Source: Nyssa sinensis
Lineage: Eukaryota > Streptophyta > Magnoliopsida > Cornales > Nyssaceae
Assembly (NCBI GenBank): GCA_008638375.1
Contig: CM018040.1
Span: forward strand, 32,303,970-32,367,969
Length of the DNA: 64,000 nt
Direction of reading: 5' to 3'
Part shown: positions 24,999 to 36,107 of the stretch, piece after piece
How the letters are laid out: each line of letters opens with the position of its first letter
How positions within the stretch are numbered: position 1 is the stretch's first letter
Position numbers and translations under genes: made by a program
The notes under the pieces: model-generated
What the model was told of the DNA's origin: nothing
Database searches by the model: none
What the model saw: only the letters and a program-made list of their open reading frames with translations

Positions 24999-25394
24999 AA
25001 TGAGTCTAGCTGTTTTTGGAAGGATATGTTTAAGTAGTTCTTTTGAAGAACCTATGAACATTTGTAGTATGTTTTGTATTAATAGACAGAGTAAGAATAT
25101 GTAATAGGCCCTCAGGGCAACCGAATATGTATTGTATTAATGTATGAAGTCTTAAAGTTTTCTTTATACTCTGAATGTGTAACCATGTATGCTATGTAAA
25201 GAACAGCAGTATCGGACGGATGTGCATAATTTAAAATGAGAAAAGAAAAGAAAAAGTTTTTCACGCTTCCGCAATCATGTGTAGCACATCTATTCGATAC
25301 CGCTGCAGATGCGAGCCTTGTCTCGGGGCCTTCGGGTCTCGGGGCGGCGGTCGCGATCCGGTAATCCGCACGGGGTGGGTTTCGGGTCGTGACA
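24999..25394 (+). mobile_element. LTR-C 3' terminal piece
   Basis: These 396 bases repeat the end module seen at 24600-24998: a stretch like ACAGTATCGGACGG, then TTTTTCACGCTTCCGC, then GGCGGTCGCGATCC and the terminal GGGTCGTGACA. Because they lie outside element E's end and inside LTR-C's target duplication, they are assigned to LTR-C. Confidence 0.8.
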
Positions 25395-25817
25395 GTAGGT
25401 GACTACGTGTTCTTGAAGGTATCACCCATGAAGGGTATAGTGAGGTTTGGCAAGAGGGGAAAGCTAGGGCTGAGATACATTGGACCTTTCAGGATTATGG
25501 GAAGGGTCGGGCCAGTAGCCTACCAGCTTGCTTTACCATCAGAGTTAGCATATGTACACAGTGTATTTCATGTTTTGATGTTGAGCAAGTGTGTACAAAG
25601 TGCAGATCAGGTAATTGAGCACGAGCCATTAGACGTCCAAGAGAATCTGAGTTACATAGAGCATCCAGTGCAGATTCTGGACCGTCAAGATCAGGTTCTA
25701 TGGAACAAGACTATCATTTTAGTCAAAGTTTTGTGGAAGAATCACCAAATAGAGGAAGCTACTTGGAAGCGAGAGGACGACATGCGCGCCAAGTATCCTC
25801 AGTTATTTTCATCTTAG
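25395..25817 (+). pseudogene. E1 pol part 4: integrase C-terminal domain and chromodomain
   Basis: The frame resumes after LTR-C with GDYVFLKVSPMKGIVRFGKR and KLGLRYIGPFRI, the GPY/F-type C-terminal integrase domain. It passes through VAYQLALPSELAYVHSVFHV and LSYIEHPVQILDRQDQVLWN into the chromodomain-like tail VKVLWKNHQIEEATWKRED, ending DMRAKYPQLFSS and a stop at 25815-25817. In chromoviruses such a tail is thought to steer insertion to heterochromatin. This is the only E1 piece uninterrupted by stops over 140 residues. The tail is what places E1 in the chromovirus group, most like Tekay/Del. Confidence 0.93.
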
Positions 25818-25867
25818 TAGTTATATTTTCCACCCTGGTATGTACTAAGTTTAGGGACAAACTTAAT

Positions 25868-25882
25868 TTAAGGGGGAAAGAA
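25868..25882 (+). other. Polypurine tract of E1
   Basis: TTAAGGGGGAAAGAA directly precedes TGTAATACCC, 50 bp after the pol stop. It gives the start of the E1 3' LTR independently of any repeat comparison. Confidence 0.9.
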
Positions 25883-28469
25883 TGTAATACCCTAACCCGA
25901 GTTAGCACGTAAACCGAGGTAAGTCGGGTCGAGTAGTGTACTATCAGTTGTAACCCGAGCTGTTAAAGCTCTATATTATGATATCATATGGACTGAACGA
26001 TTTTGGAATGTGAATAGTGTCAAGTATACAGTCAGTGTCGGGCAGTGCTCGAGCAACCCAGAATTGAGCATCGTAATGCGTGCATGTACTCTGATGCATG
26101 TATGCATACGTACACACATATGCACAGGCCATGAAATATCAGTGTATGTATACGTATTTAAAAACTAATATATACATGTATATATGAGTATATATGTCAC
26201 GACCTGAAACCCACCCTCTGCGGATCTCGTATCGCGACCGCCACCCTTCGGCCTAAGGGCCTTAGGGCAAGGCTCTCATAAGCAACAGTATCGGATGGCG
26301 GTGCGGTCTTGGCTTGCAGAAGCGTGAAAATTTTTTTTTTTTTTCTTATTTAAAACTTTCACACAACCGCCCGGTACTGCCGCTCTTTCATAGCGGTACA
26401 CATGATAATACATTCAAAGCATAAATAAAAGTTCTAAGGTTTTATACATATTACATATTCAAATGCCTCTAGGGCTTAAGTACATATTGTCCAAAGTCTA
26501 TTACATCATAATCCATCCAACTACAGATTCTAACTACTTCCAAAAGTCCATAATCCTATACAGCCATTAGTCATTATCCCAAAATGGAGCACGGCCCCCA
26601 CTCATCGTCAATACCTGAAAAATGTTAGGGAATGGGGTGAGCTTCGAGAAGCCCAATGAGTAATTCCTACATTTGTCATGGGGTTTCAATTGGCAGTGGT
26701 TTCGAACATGAGAGTTTATAAAATACTCACTACCAATTGCTTGTATACTTTGAACATAGAATACATGCATTCTTCATAAAGATAGCTTTGAAACATTTAA
26801 AGTATTCAAGGCTAAACATACATTTCTTTAAATAGAGCGTAAGCATTTCAAAACATATAAACATGCATAATAAAATGGGGGTAAAAACCTGCTTTCATTT
26901 TCAAAAGCATTACTTCAAAACATATAAACATGCATAGTGAAAATGGGGGTAAAACCTGCTTCCATTTCCAAAAGCATTTGTTATCTTTTCACTTTCATTA
27001 GTGGAATTTGTTTCGAACCAGACTCCCATTTTTGCGTATACGTGGAGATATCTCATATGCTTGGGGGATTAGATCCTGCTACCGAGCATTTCACATGACA
27101 GGTCAATTGAGTTCCGTACAACCCAAAATCCTGACTATGTGTTGATGCACATGATAGGTCCGTTGAGTTCCGTATAACCCACAACTCTACCTATGTGCTT
27201 ACGTATTATTTATCTTGTAAAACATTTGTCACATGATTTTTATATAAAACCCTTTCATAAGTATTTAAACCATGTGACGCATAATTTTTGCAGTGATGAT
27301 TCAAGGACTTGCAATAATCAAATTCAGAATATTTGAGGAAATCAGACATGCTAACTATTTTGAAAAGGAAACATTTACGGATATAAATATGTGAATAATC
27401 GTGGAGCATGTCATAGCAGAATATTTAAGAAAATAGAAATCATGAATACTGAATTTGATATATCAATGCTGTAAATAACTTGAACTTAAAATGTCAGTTG
27501 AAATCCGCAAAGTTAAAGCCTCCACTTCAAATGCAAGGTTACTCACCTCGGTCCTTAGGGTCAGTGCTAATAATGCGCTTTCCCACTTCCTCTGTAGTTC
27601 CTAAGAACAATTCATACATAGTCTCAGTAACTTCTCATCACTACATTATCACCTATTGATGCTTCTTAACTTATTCTTAGTTCGTATTAAATCCTAACCG
27701 ATTTACGAATATTCCATAAATTTCATGCGTACTTAATTTACCTCGTACTCTTATCTTACGACACAATTTAATGTGTTAGTAATTTATTTCAATTTATACT
27801 ATTTTGGTAGCTCCATTAACTTTAAATTAAATTTAATTATTCCCATGTCTACGTGTCGTGTCTTTACGTATTTCATTTCAATATACGTGCCTTAGTTTTG
27901 TACTTCAGTAGTGTTTTAGATTTATAGTCACCTGACTGATGCTATTCATCAAATTTTTATGTCTTTTTATTTTAGACACTTCTTTTGGGTGAATATACTC
28001 TACCGTTGAGTCCAGAACGTTAAAGAAAGTAAATTTAAACTTTCTCGGCTTTTAATTCAGCTTCGGTCATGTTAGGGGCAATTTGGTAATTTATGCCTTA
28101 ACGTATCTAAAATTTTTGGAGTCCTGTCTCATGAAACAGACCCCACCATTAGGTTCAAAATGTCCAAAATAGTCGAAATACACTATTCATTTATTTTATT
28201 TGGACTTCGTTTGACTATTTATAATATAGGGGCATTTTGGTCATTTTAGCATTTTTAGCGTGTCTTATTTTTTGGGACCTCATCTCGTGTTGTGGACCTC
28301 ACCATTGGACTCAGGAGGTCCGAGATAGTAAGAATACATATATAACTTGCTAAATTTAGACAACGGGCACTTTTTGACCATTTAATTTAATTAATTAATT
28401 TAGTTAAATTAATTGTATCAAGTATTATATATATATATATATATAATGTGCATGAGATGACTGGATGAA

Positions 28470-28530
28470 ACGGGTGGCATGCTGGCCAGCGTGTCACCTC
28501 CCTCCCAAAAGACACTGCTTTCGAGTCCTG
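28470..28530 (+). other. tRNA-like module 1 antisense to LTR-F
   Basis: TGGCATGCTGG near 28474-28484 resembles an A box with one important mismatch, and TTTCGAGTCC near 28519-28528 resembles a B box. Weaker than its neighbour at 28625. Confidence 0.35.
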
Positions 28531-28624
28531 TTAGGTGCAAAATGCACCTTTTTATTTTTTGAATTTATAGAAATTAATTTCAATATACATATATATTTTG
28601 CCCCATGTTTGTACACACGCATAT

Positions 28625-28700
28625 GCGTGGCCGAGTGGAAAAGAGAGGGCTTTTGGGTGCGTGGGTCAAGGGTTCGAACCCCAGGGCTTGTGCCCTTTTT
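28625..28700 (+). other. tRNA-like module 2 antisense to LTR-F
   Basis: TGGCCGAGTGG (28628-28638) is a perfect A box and GGTTCGAACCC (28671-28681) a perfect B box, 43 bp apart start to start as in a tRNA with a long variable region. A run of at least five T (from 28696) follows, as an RNA polymerase III terminator would. The flanking acceptor arms do not pair convincingly, so I call it tRNA-like and not a tRNA gene. Confidence 0.65.
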
Positions 28701-31700
28701 TATTTTTCTCTATTTTCTTAAACCAAATGGCGGATAACAGCCTTAAACTCGAATAAGCTGTCCCTGTTCGTGTGTAGTTCATCAAATTAGGCTATATACG
28801 TGTAACCAAACAGGGGAGACTAGGGTTTTAAAAACCCTTTAACCAAAACGACGTAGTCTCATTTATTCAGTGGCTTGCCCGTAGCTCGACACGCGTCCGA
28901 GTTAACCCATCCAACTCGATTTAGAACAGCGAGTCGACTCGTCGTCTTCTTCACAGTTTTCACCAGTGTTGCCCTAATTTCTGGGTTTATTCTTTTTCAA
29001 TTTCGTGCGTTTTGGCTCCCTAAATCCTTACTGTTTTCAAACAGAAATGTTCCTAAGGCATCAAGAATCATTTTGGCATTCGTTTTAGGGATTAAACAAG
29101 TCTTATCAGCTCGGTTGAAGGTTTGATAATCAAACCTGCAACTCAGTCGTATATGCCTATTTTTTAGCCAAATCTTATGGGGTTTGTTCAGTTGTGCTTC
29201 TCTTTCCATAGGACTTCATTTCCCTTTCATAAAGGTTAGTTTTACATTGAGTTTGAGGGATTGGGTTTCAAACCCGAAACCTGCAACTCTTATTTCCATG
29301 GTCATTTCTCAAGCTTTTTGATCGCGCATTAGGGTTTCTAGCATGCTTGTAGGGTCTAGTTAAAGTCTTGATAAACCAAATGGGATTTGGTGGTGATGGA
29401 TTTAGACCTGCTGTAAGCAAGGTCTTCTATGGCTGTTTTGTGCACAATCGTGTATTCTAGGTTGTTTTAGAGTCTTATTTTCATGCCTTGTTCATGTCTA
29501 TTTACTTTAAACATCATATATGCAAAAATCAAACTTAAACAACCTACATACATGTATATATTCTAGAGAGAGAAATTGAGGTATTTTGTGGGTTTACCTC
29601 AAACGGTATCCTTCCTTCTCCTTCTCCGTCTGAATCTCCTCTCTTCTTCTTCTCAGAATCTCTCTTTCTCCCTCTTAGTGACTGAATGGTGTGTATGTCG
29701 TGTGTATGCAATGTATCAATATGTGTACATAAGTATACACTTAATTATTACAAGATCTAATTGCCCCACCAACTAGCCTTCCTCTTGCTTGTTGCAGCAA
29801 CTCAAATGAGTGGTCTTCAGGTTACTGTTTGGGGCAGGCCATCATTGGTTGTGTGGGTTTGTTTTGTTTTGTATATATATATATATATATATACATATAT
29901 AATATTTCACTCACACACCAACACACTAAGTTACACACACACTCCTTTCAGCCGACACACACACAGCTTCACTACATTTTGCACACTCTTTAAATACTTA
30001 CATATATATATATATATATTTTAATTTCCTTATACACATGCATGTATGCTTACAACACACACACATGCATACATACTTGGTCCCACACAACACACTTTCA
30101 ATATGTGTATGTATGTGTCTTAATATTTAATTATAACTAATTATTAATTTAATTAATTAATTAATTATTTTAAATTAATTAATTATTTTCTTAAGTGTAG
30201 ATATCTTTACACTAATTTTTCATAACCTCGTAATGCGTGCCATAATCTCATAATCATACTAAGGGTCAGTGGTTAACGTGAAAACATATAATCGCTACGG
30301 AACCAACAGGTTAGTGACTGCAACGAAAGTGATGTACAGTCGTCCTGGGTTTCCATGACTATTCCTTAAAAGTCCGCGCGCTAGGGTTGAATCCGATCTC
30401 GTTACTCAAGGCCTCGATTACAAATTTATAACCCACGACTCGATGATCCCATATTCAGGTCGGGGTGTGACAATATATTTGTATAAAATATGTATAAATG
30501 ATGTAGTTATATATGTGTATATATATATAGTATGGTATATTATAAATATACATGTATTAAAATACAATAAAAGAAAAGAAAGAAAAGAAGGGAAGCAGCA
30601 TGCAAAGGCATGCTTGCAAGTGTGTGTGTGTGTGTGTGTGTGTCAGTAGGTTTGTGAGAGAGAGAGTGTATAAGTGTGTGCTGTATATTATATGTGTGTG
30701 TATATATATATATATATATCTTAACCTAGAAAAAAGAAAAAGAAAATAGAAAAAGAGAAAGAAGAAAAGATCAGAAATAAGTCAACAAAGAGAGCTTGAG
30801 AAGGGGAGGAACCGAGGAGAAGGAATGAAGAGCCAAAGCAGTGGATTTTGGCGTATATGTATGTGTGTGTGTGTGTGTGTGCATTGGTTAGAAAAAAAGA
30901 AAAGAAAGAAATCAAAGGAAGCAAAGAAGTAGAAGCTGTGAGTGTTGGGAGTATCTAGAAGTTAGACCAGAAGAGGAAAAGAGAGGCTGCAATAAGAAAA
31001 TTCAAAAAATAGGTGAGTTGGCTTAGGTTCTGTTTTTAAATTTAAAGGCATGATAGTTGTTTAAAAGTATAGGGCTATGTTAAGCATGAAATAAGCAATT
31101 TAATGCAAAAAAGAATTAGTTTAAATAGTGTACAAATGAAAGAGAAATAAGCGATTACAGGCTTGAAGAATAATTCAGATTTTCATATTTATATGCTTTG
31201 AACTTGAAACAAACTATGGGGAACTAATCCTCTATAGTTCAGGAAGAAAATTGGAAAACGAAAAAGTAAAATCATTGAAGAAGAAGCCTCAAAATTAACA
31301 AGTTACAGTTGGCTGGAGCCACTATTTTTGCTCAATTCGTGAAGATTTAGTGAACTAAATTGAAAACAAACATTAGATATGAAGAACTTATGAAAAATAG
31401 AAGAGGATAGCATTTTAAAAGAAGTAAAAATCAATCAAAACAGGGTCACCGGTGCCGGAGAAGACGCTGGAGACCCACCGGAACCCTACCGAATTGTCGG
31501 CAAAAACAGTGAATTGGAGGGTTGGATACGGCACTGTTTAGTGTTCTATTAGAATGAAGTTGTGTCGTTTTGGTTAAGACTGTTTTAAATTTAAATTAAA
31601 TTAAGAGCGTTTGGTGACACGGATAAGGAATTGAAATTGGAATTTAATTGGGGAATGGGGATATCCTATTCTAGGATTAGTGACTAGACATTGCTTGGCT

Positions 31701-31713
31701 CTAGGAAATTAAG

Positions 31714-31802
31714 AAAAAAAATGCGCAAAGCAAAGCCCCCACGAATTGAACCTATGACCGTATAGAGAAAGGGCCCAACCCAAACCACTTTGACAAGCAC
31801 GC
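31714..31802 (-). other. tRNA-like module antisense to E1 LTR, with T run
   Basis: On the minus strand CTTGTCAAAGTGGTT (about 31780-31795) approximates an A box and GGTTCAATTC (31743-31752) a B box. Downstream on that strand is a run of eight T (31714-31721), a textbook RNA polymerase III stop. The module lies in the first intron-like block of the LTR. Confidence 0.55.
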
Positions 31803-33624
31803 CCGTGTGAATTCTTGTGACCGAATATATATATATATATATATTATAAAAATAATATTTAATTAATTTAATTAATTTAATAATAGGAAAATAATGCGAA
31901 ACCTAAATTAAACAAGTGAATAGTGTATTTTGACTATCTCGAGCATTCTGGACCCAATGTTGCCCTTTTTAATACAAATGTCCGAATTGAGTTCTGCGAA
32001 AGCCTAAACCGACTTTCTTCAACATTCCGAATTCAAACCAAAGGATTAGGTTACGGACCAATCAGCATTCCAACCACAACAGTCAATGGTTGCAACCCAG
32101 CGAGGCAAAGCACTGTGGTGCAAAGAAGATAACCAGTTTTTGCAGATTAATTCAGCACAAGCAGTGGAGAAACAAGAGGAACCGCCCTGCCAAGTCAGCT
32201 GGAGGGTTAAATGATGATCGCAGTGCTAGTGGAATGTTGACTGCAACCAGACAAAGGTTAGATATGTTCACATCTAAAGAACATGATGTTCTTTTGGATG
32301 TTAAATCAATTATGATGGCCATCAGAAGGATTATGCCTAGGATATGCAAGGAGGTGCCTGACATATTTGGAGACTGTCAGACTATCTGTGAAGGGAGATA
32401 AACGTAATATTCAGGTGAGTAACTCGGATCCCTGACTTGGTGTATATTTTCTGTAGTATCTAGATTCGTATGTTGTACTACTTATATGCTAAACTATTTT
32501 ATTCACTGTACTGTTTTAATGCATATGCTTTCATGCATACTCGTTGTACTGCATTAGTTGTGGCATGGCTCTATTCTATCCTACCTTTTGATGTATCCCG
32601 TTCTGATTCTGTTCGGGTCTATTTTGTTCTATTATACACCATTTAGAGTTTGTTTTGATTCTGTTTTGAGATGTTGAGTCTACTCTGGGCCCACCACAGG
32701 ATTGAGTACATTAGTGGATGGATGGCTAGCTGGCTATAAGGCGTGGTGAACTCAGCATCCGCTCAATCTTGTCCTGTTTCGCTCTGATCTAACCCCAGAG
32801 GGTAGAGGCCCCACGAGTGGTCCACTTGTAGGCAGCTGGGGAAGGTTCAGGCACATTTGATGATATGCCTTTGATTGATTGGTACTCAGTTCAGTTCAGT
32901 TCTATTCTGTTCTATTTTGGCTCTGTTCTGATCTATCTGATTTGTTATATTCTGCTCTGATCTGTTTGAGCTGCATTGTCCTACTTGAGCTGCATTTGAG
33001 CATGCATTTCATGTGGATATCATGTATATAAGAACTCGTTTTGAAACCCATGGCAAGAACCTATGTTACTCACTGAGCTTGTTTAAGCTCATTCTATTTA
33101 TCTAACATTTTTCATGACTTATCTCCATAGGGTTAGAAGGCACAAGGATATGATGACAGTAGACTGGGAGACATTCCAAGTAAGGATCTGATGGCACTGA
33201 ATTGTGGAGACTTGGATTCTTGTGGACTGAATCTGGTGATTCAAGTGAGTGACATGATCCGATTGACTTCATTGATATGCATTAGATGTATTAGGACAGG
33301 GCTCATGGTAATGGTACTCTAGAGAGATTAGATATGCTCTGTGTTATATGTCTAGTTATAGACGTGCTCTGTGATTAGGCTTATTAGCTGTTTGGTTTTA
33401 GACTTGCTTTGTGGTACATACATCTGTGGTATATAGAGGAGTTGCATTCCCGAGATGAGAAAGTTTTAAATTCCATTGCTCTGACCTTACATTTGAACTG
33501 TAATTCATCGGACAATTCATAAGTTTGCCTTTGGTTGGTCGCATTGTCGGTAGAAAGACCGTCAAGGCGGCTAACTGGCATCACATCTTCGGCATCTGCG
33601 TAGGGTGGGGTGCGGGATGTGACA

Positions 33625-34257
33625 TTATAACCTAGGATATACACTTTATATTAAACACCCATAACAAGTAACATTCATTCAACCATTTATATATACATAA
33701 CATGTTATTATATACTATATAATCATAAAGGAATAGATCTTAAGCACGCAATTATGTATACTAATTAAAATAATCTATATACATATTCTAAACAAGAACA
33801 TACACAACACATGCTTCATATATATATAGATATATATAAGTTTTCAATCCATTATTCGTGTCCTCATAATCTTATCCTTTTTCAAGTAATTCAAGAACAC
33901 AATAAGCATGTTAAGCATATTACATAATTTATACACATAACTAACTTATTAGACATTTTATTCACTTCATTAAGTAGTTAGGCTTACCAACGAATATAAG
34001 CACACAACATGCATCATGATTAAACCAAATTATGCAACACTTAATCAAGTAAGTCTTCTAGAAAGATCTCTGAAACTCACACACAACTGATGGTAACACT
34101 ACCGACACATCCCACTAGCATCATTTCTAAGACTCGCAAAATCTGGCTACCCCAACTCGGTGAATCACACAGGGGTGGAACAAGGCAATCATCACAAGCC
34201 CCTAAATAAACTAAAGAATCTCCCAAGTATAATATTTATTATCTAGGTCCAAACAAT
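33625..34257. other. A/C-rich non-coding stretch between E1 and LTR-G
   Basis: No reading frame, LTR terminus or known domain is visible. The plus strand is poor in G. The text joins in sense to the sequence after LTR-G (37973 onward), so both are one older block into which LTR-G, and on its left E1, were inserted. Probably internal or untranslated sequence of the minus-strand element whose primer site is at 39219. Confidence 0.45.
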
Positions 34258-34584
34258 ACAACTATAACACCCCAAACTTTATTTTACTATTTAATCAGTG
34301 TAATGAAGTCTTTTAGGAATCTAATGCAGTGATTTAGCTATTTAAGCTCTATTTTAACACTATTAAAACTCGAATTAGCTAACTATGAAAAACACAAGGA
34401 AATAAAAATCGACACAAGGACTTTAACATTGAAGCTAACCCAAATGGGGAGTGACAAGAAGAAAGCGCTTCGTAAAAAGAGCAATAGAAAAGGAAATATT
34501 AAGGAAATAGCCAAAATAGAAATCTGCGCCAGCCAAACAAGGCATAAGCCCAAAATGAGGAAAAATGCCAAAAGTGAGGCCAAC

Positions 34585-34653
34585 GGGATTTGAACCCTTG
34601 ACCAAGTGGGGCAAGATTCTAAGTACCCAAAAATAAACCAAGTGGTCTGTTAG
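34585..34653 (-). other. tRNA-like module antisense to LTR-G (upstream class)
   Basis: The B-box-like GGGTTCAAATCCC (34585-34597, minus strand) is exact; the A box, AGACCACTTGGTTTA (34638-34652), is weaker. Position matches the modules in LTR-B, D, E and J. Confidence 0.5.
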
Positions 34654-36051
34654 CACTTTTGTGCTTAATTGTAAAACAGAATTGTATATAAACCTAAAAT
34701 GCCCAAGCCCACCTCCCAAATTGGCCAATGGGCATTCATGTAACACCTTAGGCCACATCACCCTATATCTCAGCCCTCATCATCATGTTATCCCAACACT
34801 CATCATCACAACTGAACCTTAGAAGAGTACACTTATATATGTATAGGTTATACATTTCAAAGCACACCAAGTGTGAGTGTACTGTGTATTCAGACATTTG
34901 TGTGAGAGACCAACAGTGTGTGTATGTGTGAGTGATTGTGAGTGAGGGACATTGTGTGAGGAAGAGTGTGTGTATATATGCAACTGTGTGAGTGCATCTA
35001 AGTAGAGGTGTACAAAGAAGGGGGAGGAGTTGGGAAGTGCATAGCAGAACCGAGCCCCACATTGAGACTTCACCTTAAGCCACGTGTAAAGAGAAACCTC
35101 TGTCCAGAAGGTATAAAGCATCAAAAATTGTTTTTTGATTTTCTTAGAATTTTGGCACTGTTTTAGTATTATTTGAGCCTTATAACTGCATCCATGAAAT
35201 ACTGAGATGTTTACTACTGTTATGAGTGAACTGGGATGGTCGGGTAGGCTTGAAAAGCCCTAAACCAGGAAGGACCTCCATTGTTGGACTTTTAACAATG
35301 CAGGTCTGAGTCGACCATCACAGAATATGTTTTTGACATTCAAAATCTAAAATAGACCTTATGGACGTCTAGAAATCACCTAGACGCGACCTAGTAACAC
35401 CAAAAAAGCCTTAGAAATCAGAGGTTGCAGGTCATAGATTTAGAACCCAACTTCTAAAATAGACCCCTAAACCTTGATTTTAGAATGTGGATCGAACCCC
35501 CTCTCCATGATGGTCAAAACATGCCAAATCACGCGCAAAATAGTGATGAAATGGCCATTTACGAAGTAGTTACAGGTCCAACTATCCAACCCACCATGGC
35601 CCCTATGGCTTGATTCGAGACCTAAGATGAATGCCAAACTGTTCCCCTCACTTTCAATAGCTTATACCACCTAAAAACAGAGATCGAACCAACCCTGAAT
35701 TGCACGAAATTAAAAAAAAAAATGAAAACCAAGAATTGGGTCAACACAGTCGAGGCTTGGGGAAGAAGACGACGAGTCGATTGAGTCGACTCGCTCAACT
35801 GGATTAGACCCAACGTGTTAACTCGGACGCGTGTTGGCTTGTAAGCAAGCCAGCACATTAATGGGATGACACCGTTTCGTGTAGGGGATTTTAAAATTAA
35901 AGGGGGTTTGGGACTGTTTGGCCGTAGGGTTAGGAGATTAAATCGATAAACCTATTTGGAACGAGGATAACTTATCCTCGGATAGCTTCACTATCCGCCG
36001 TTTGGACTGAGAATGCTTTGAAAAGAAAATGGGTAAACCTGTTGTTCCGCC

Positions 36052-36107
36052 GAATCGAACCAAGGACCAAATGGGGAGGTGACACTTAACTAACCACTGT
36101 GCCACCC
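36052..36107 (-). other. tRNA-like module antisense to LTR-G (intron class)
   Basis: Minus strand GGGTGGCACAGTGGTTA (36091-36107) holds a perfect A box TGGCACAGTGG, and GGTTCGATTC (36052-36061) a perfect B box. With E1 and LTR-F it forms a second group located inside the first intron-like block. Confidence 0.6.

Larger units (their letters stand above)
11530..25394 (+). mobile_element. LTR-C: giant solo LTR, plus orientation, hosting LTR-D and element E
   Basis: It starts TGTAATATCCCG at 11530 and ends GGGTCGTGACA at 25394, flanked by GTAGG at 11525-11529 and 25395-25399. Own sequence is 11530-14851, about 20313-20400 and 24999-25394, near 3.8 kb. The 5' tip resembles LTR-F, whereas the LTR that starts at 21214 has a different tip and belongs to the nested element E. 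Its 3' terminal piece (24999-25394) repeats the same terminal module that ends element E at 24998, which is best explained by E having inserted into C. Donor-like AAAG|GTGAACCC at 12115, acceptor TTCTTAG at 14097, mini-exon 14098-14152, donor AAG|GTGAGTAACC at 14153; the matching acceptor is lost in the deletion near 20400. Confidence 0.82.
26195..30472 (-). mobile_element. LTR-F: 4.28-kb solo LTR in the E1 3' LTR, minus orientation
   Basis: It starts TGTCACGACC and ends TCGGGGTGTGACA; ATATA is duplicated at 26190-26194 and 30473-30477. On the minus strand: TA run 29870-29900, donor GAG|GTAAACCC at 29597 (homologous to the donor of LTR-C), intron-like 27601-29597, acceptor GTTCTTAG, mini-exon 27547-27600, donor GAG|GTGAGTAACC, intron-like 26615-27546 ending CCCTAACATTTTTCAG. 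Two plus-strand tRNA-like modules lie at about 28470-28530 and 28625-28700. The target duplication is low-complexity, but the termini are canonical. No gag or pol. Confidence 0.9.
25883..33624 (+). mobile_element. E1 3' LTR, split by LTR-F
   Basis: It begins TGTAATACCC after the polypurine tract and ends GCGGGATGTGACA at 33624. Minus LTR-F and its target copy the LTR is about 3.46 kb, which proves that a chromodomain-bearing pol belongs with LTRs of this giant type. TA and TG microsatellites (30619-30643, 30699-30719, 30862-30882) precede donor-like AATAG|GTGAGTTGG at 31013; intron-like 31013-32340; mini-exon 32341-32414; donor CAG|GTGAGTAAC; intron-like 32415-33130, where the usual TAACATTTTTCA is followed by an alternative acceptor CTCCATAG. 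A minus-strand tRNA-like module is at 31741-31802. The 3' half matches LTR-K closely, the 5' half does not. The 5' LTR lies left of the window, so E1's own target duplication cannot be checked. Confidence 0.9.

Noticed and set aside
20405..25394. A functional gag-only (TR-GAG-like) element
   Set aside because: Gag lacks its N-terminal half, the 5' LTR belongs to another subfamily and there is no primer site; deletion of a nested element explains it better.
28625..28700. A genuine tRNA gene
   Set aside because: A and B boxes are good, but acceptor and anticodon arms do not pair convincingly by eye, so only tRNA-like is claimed.
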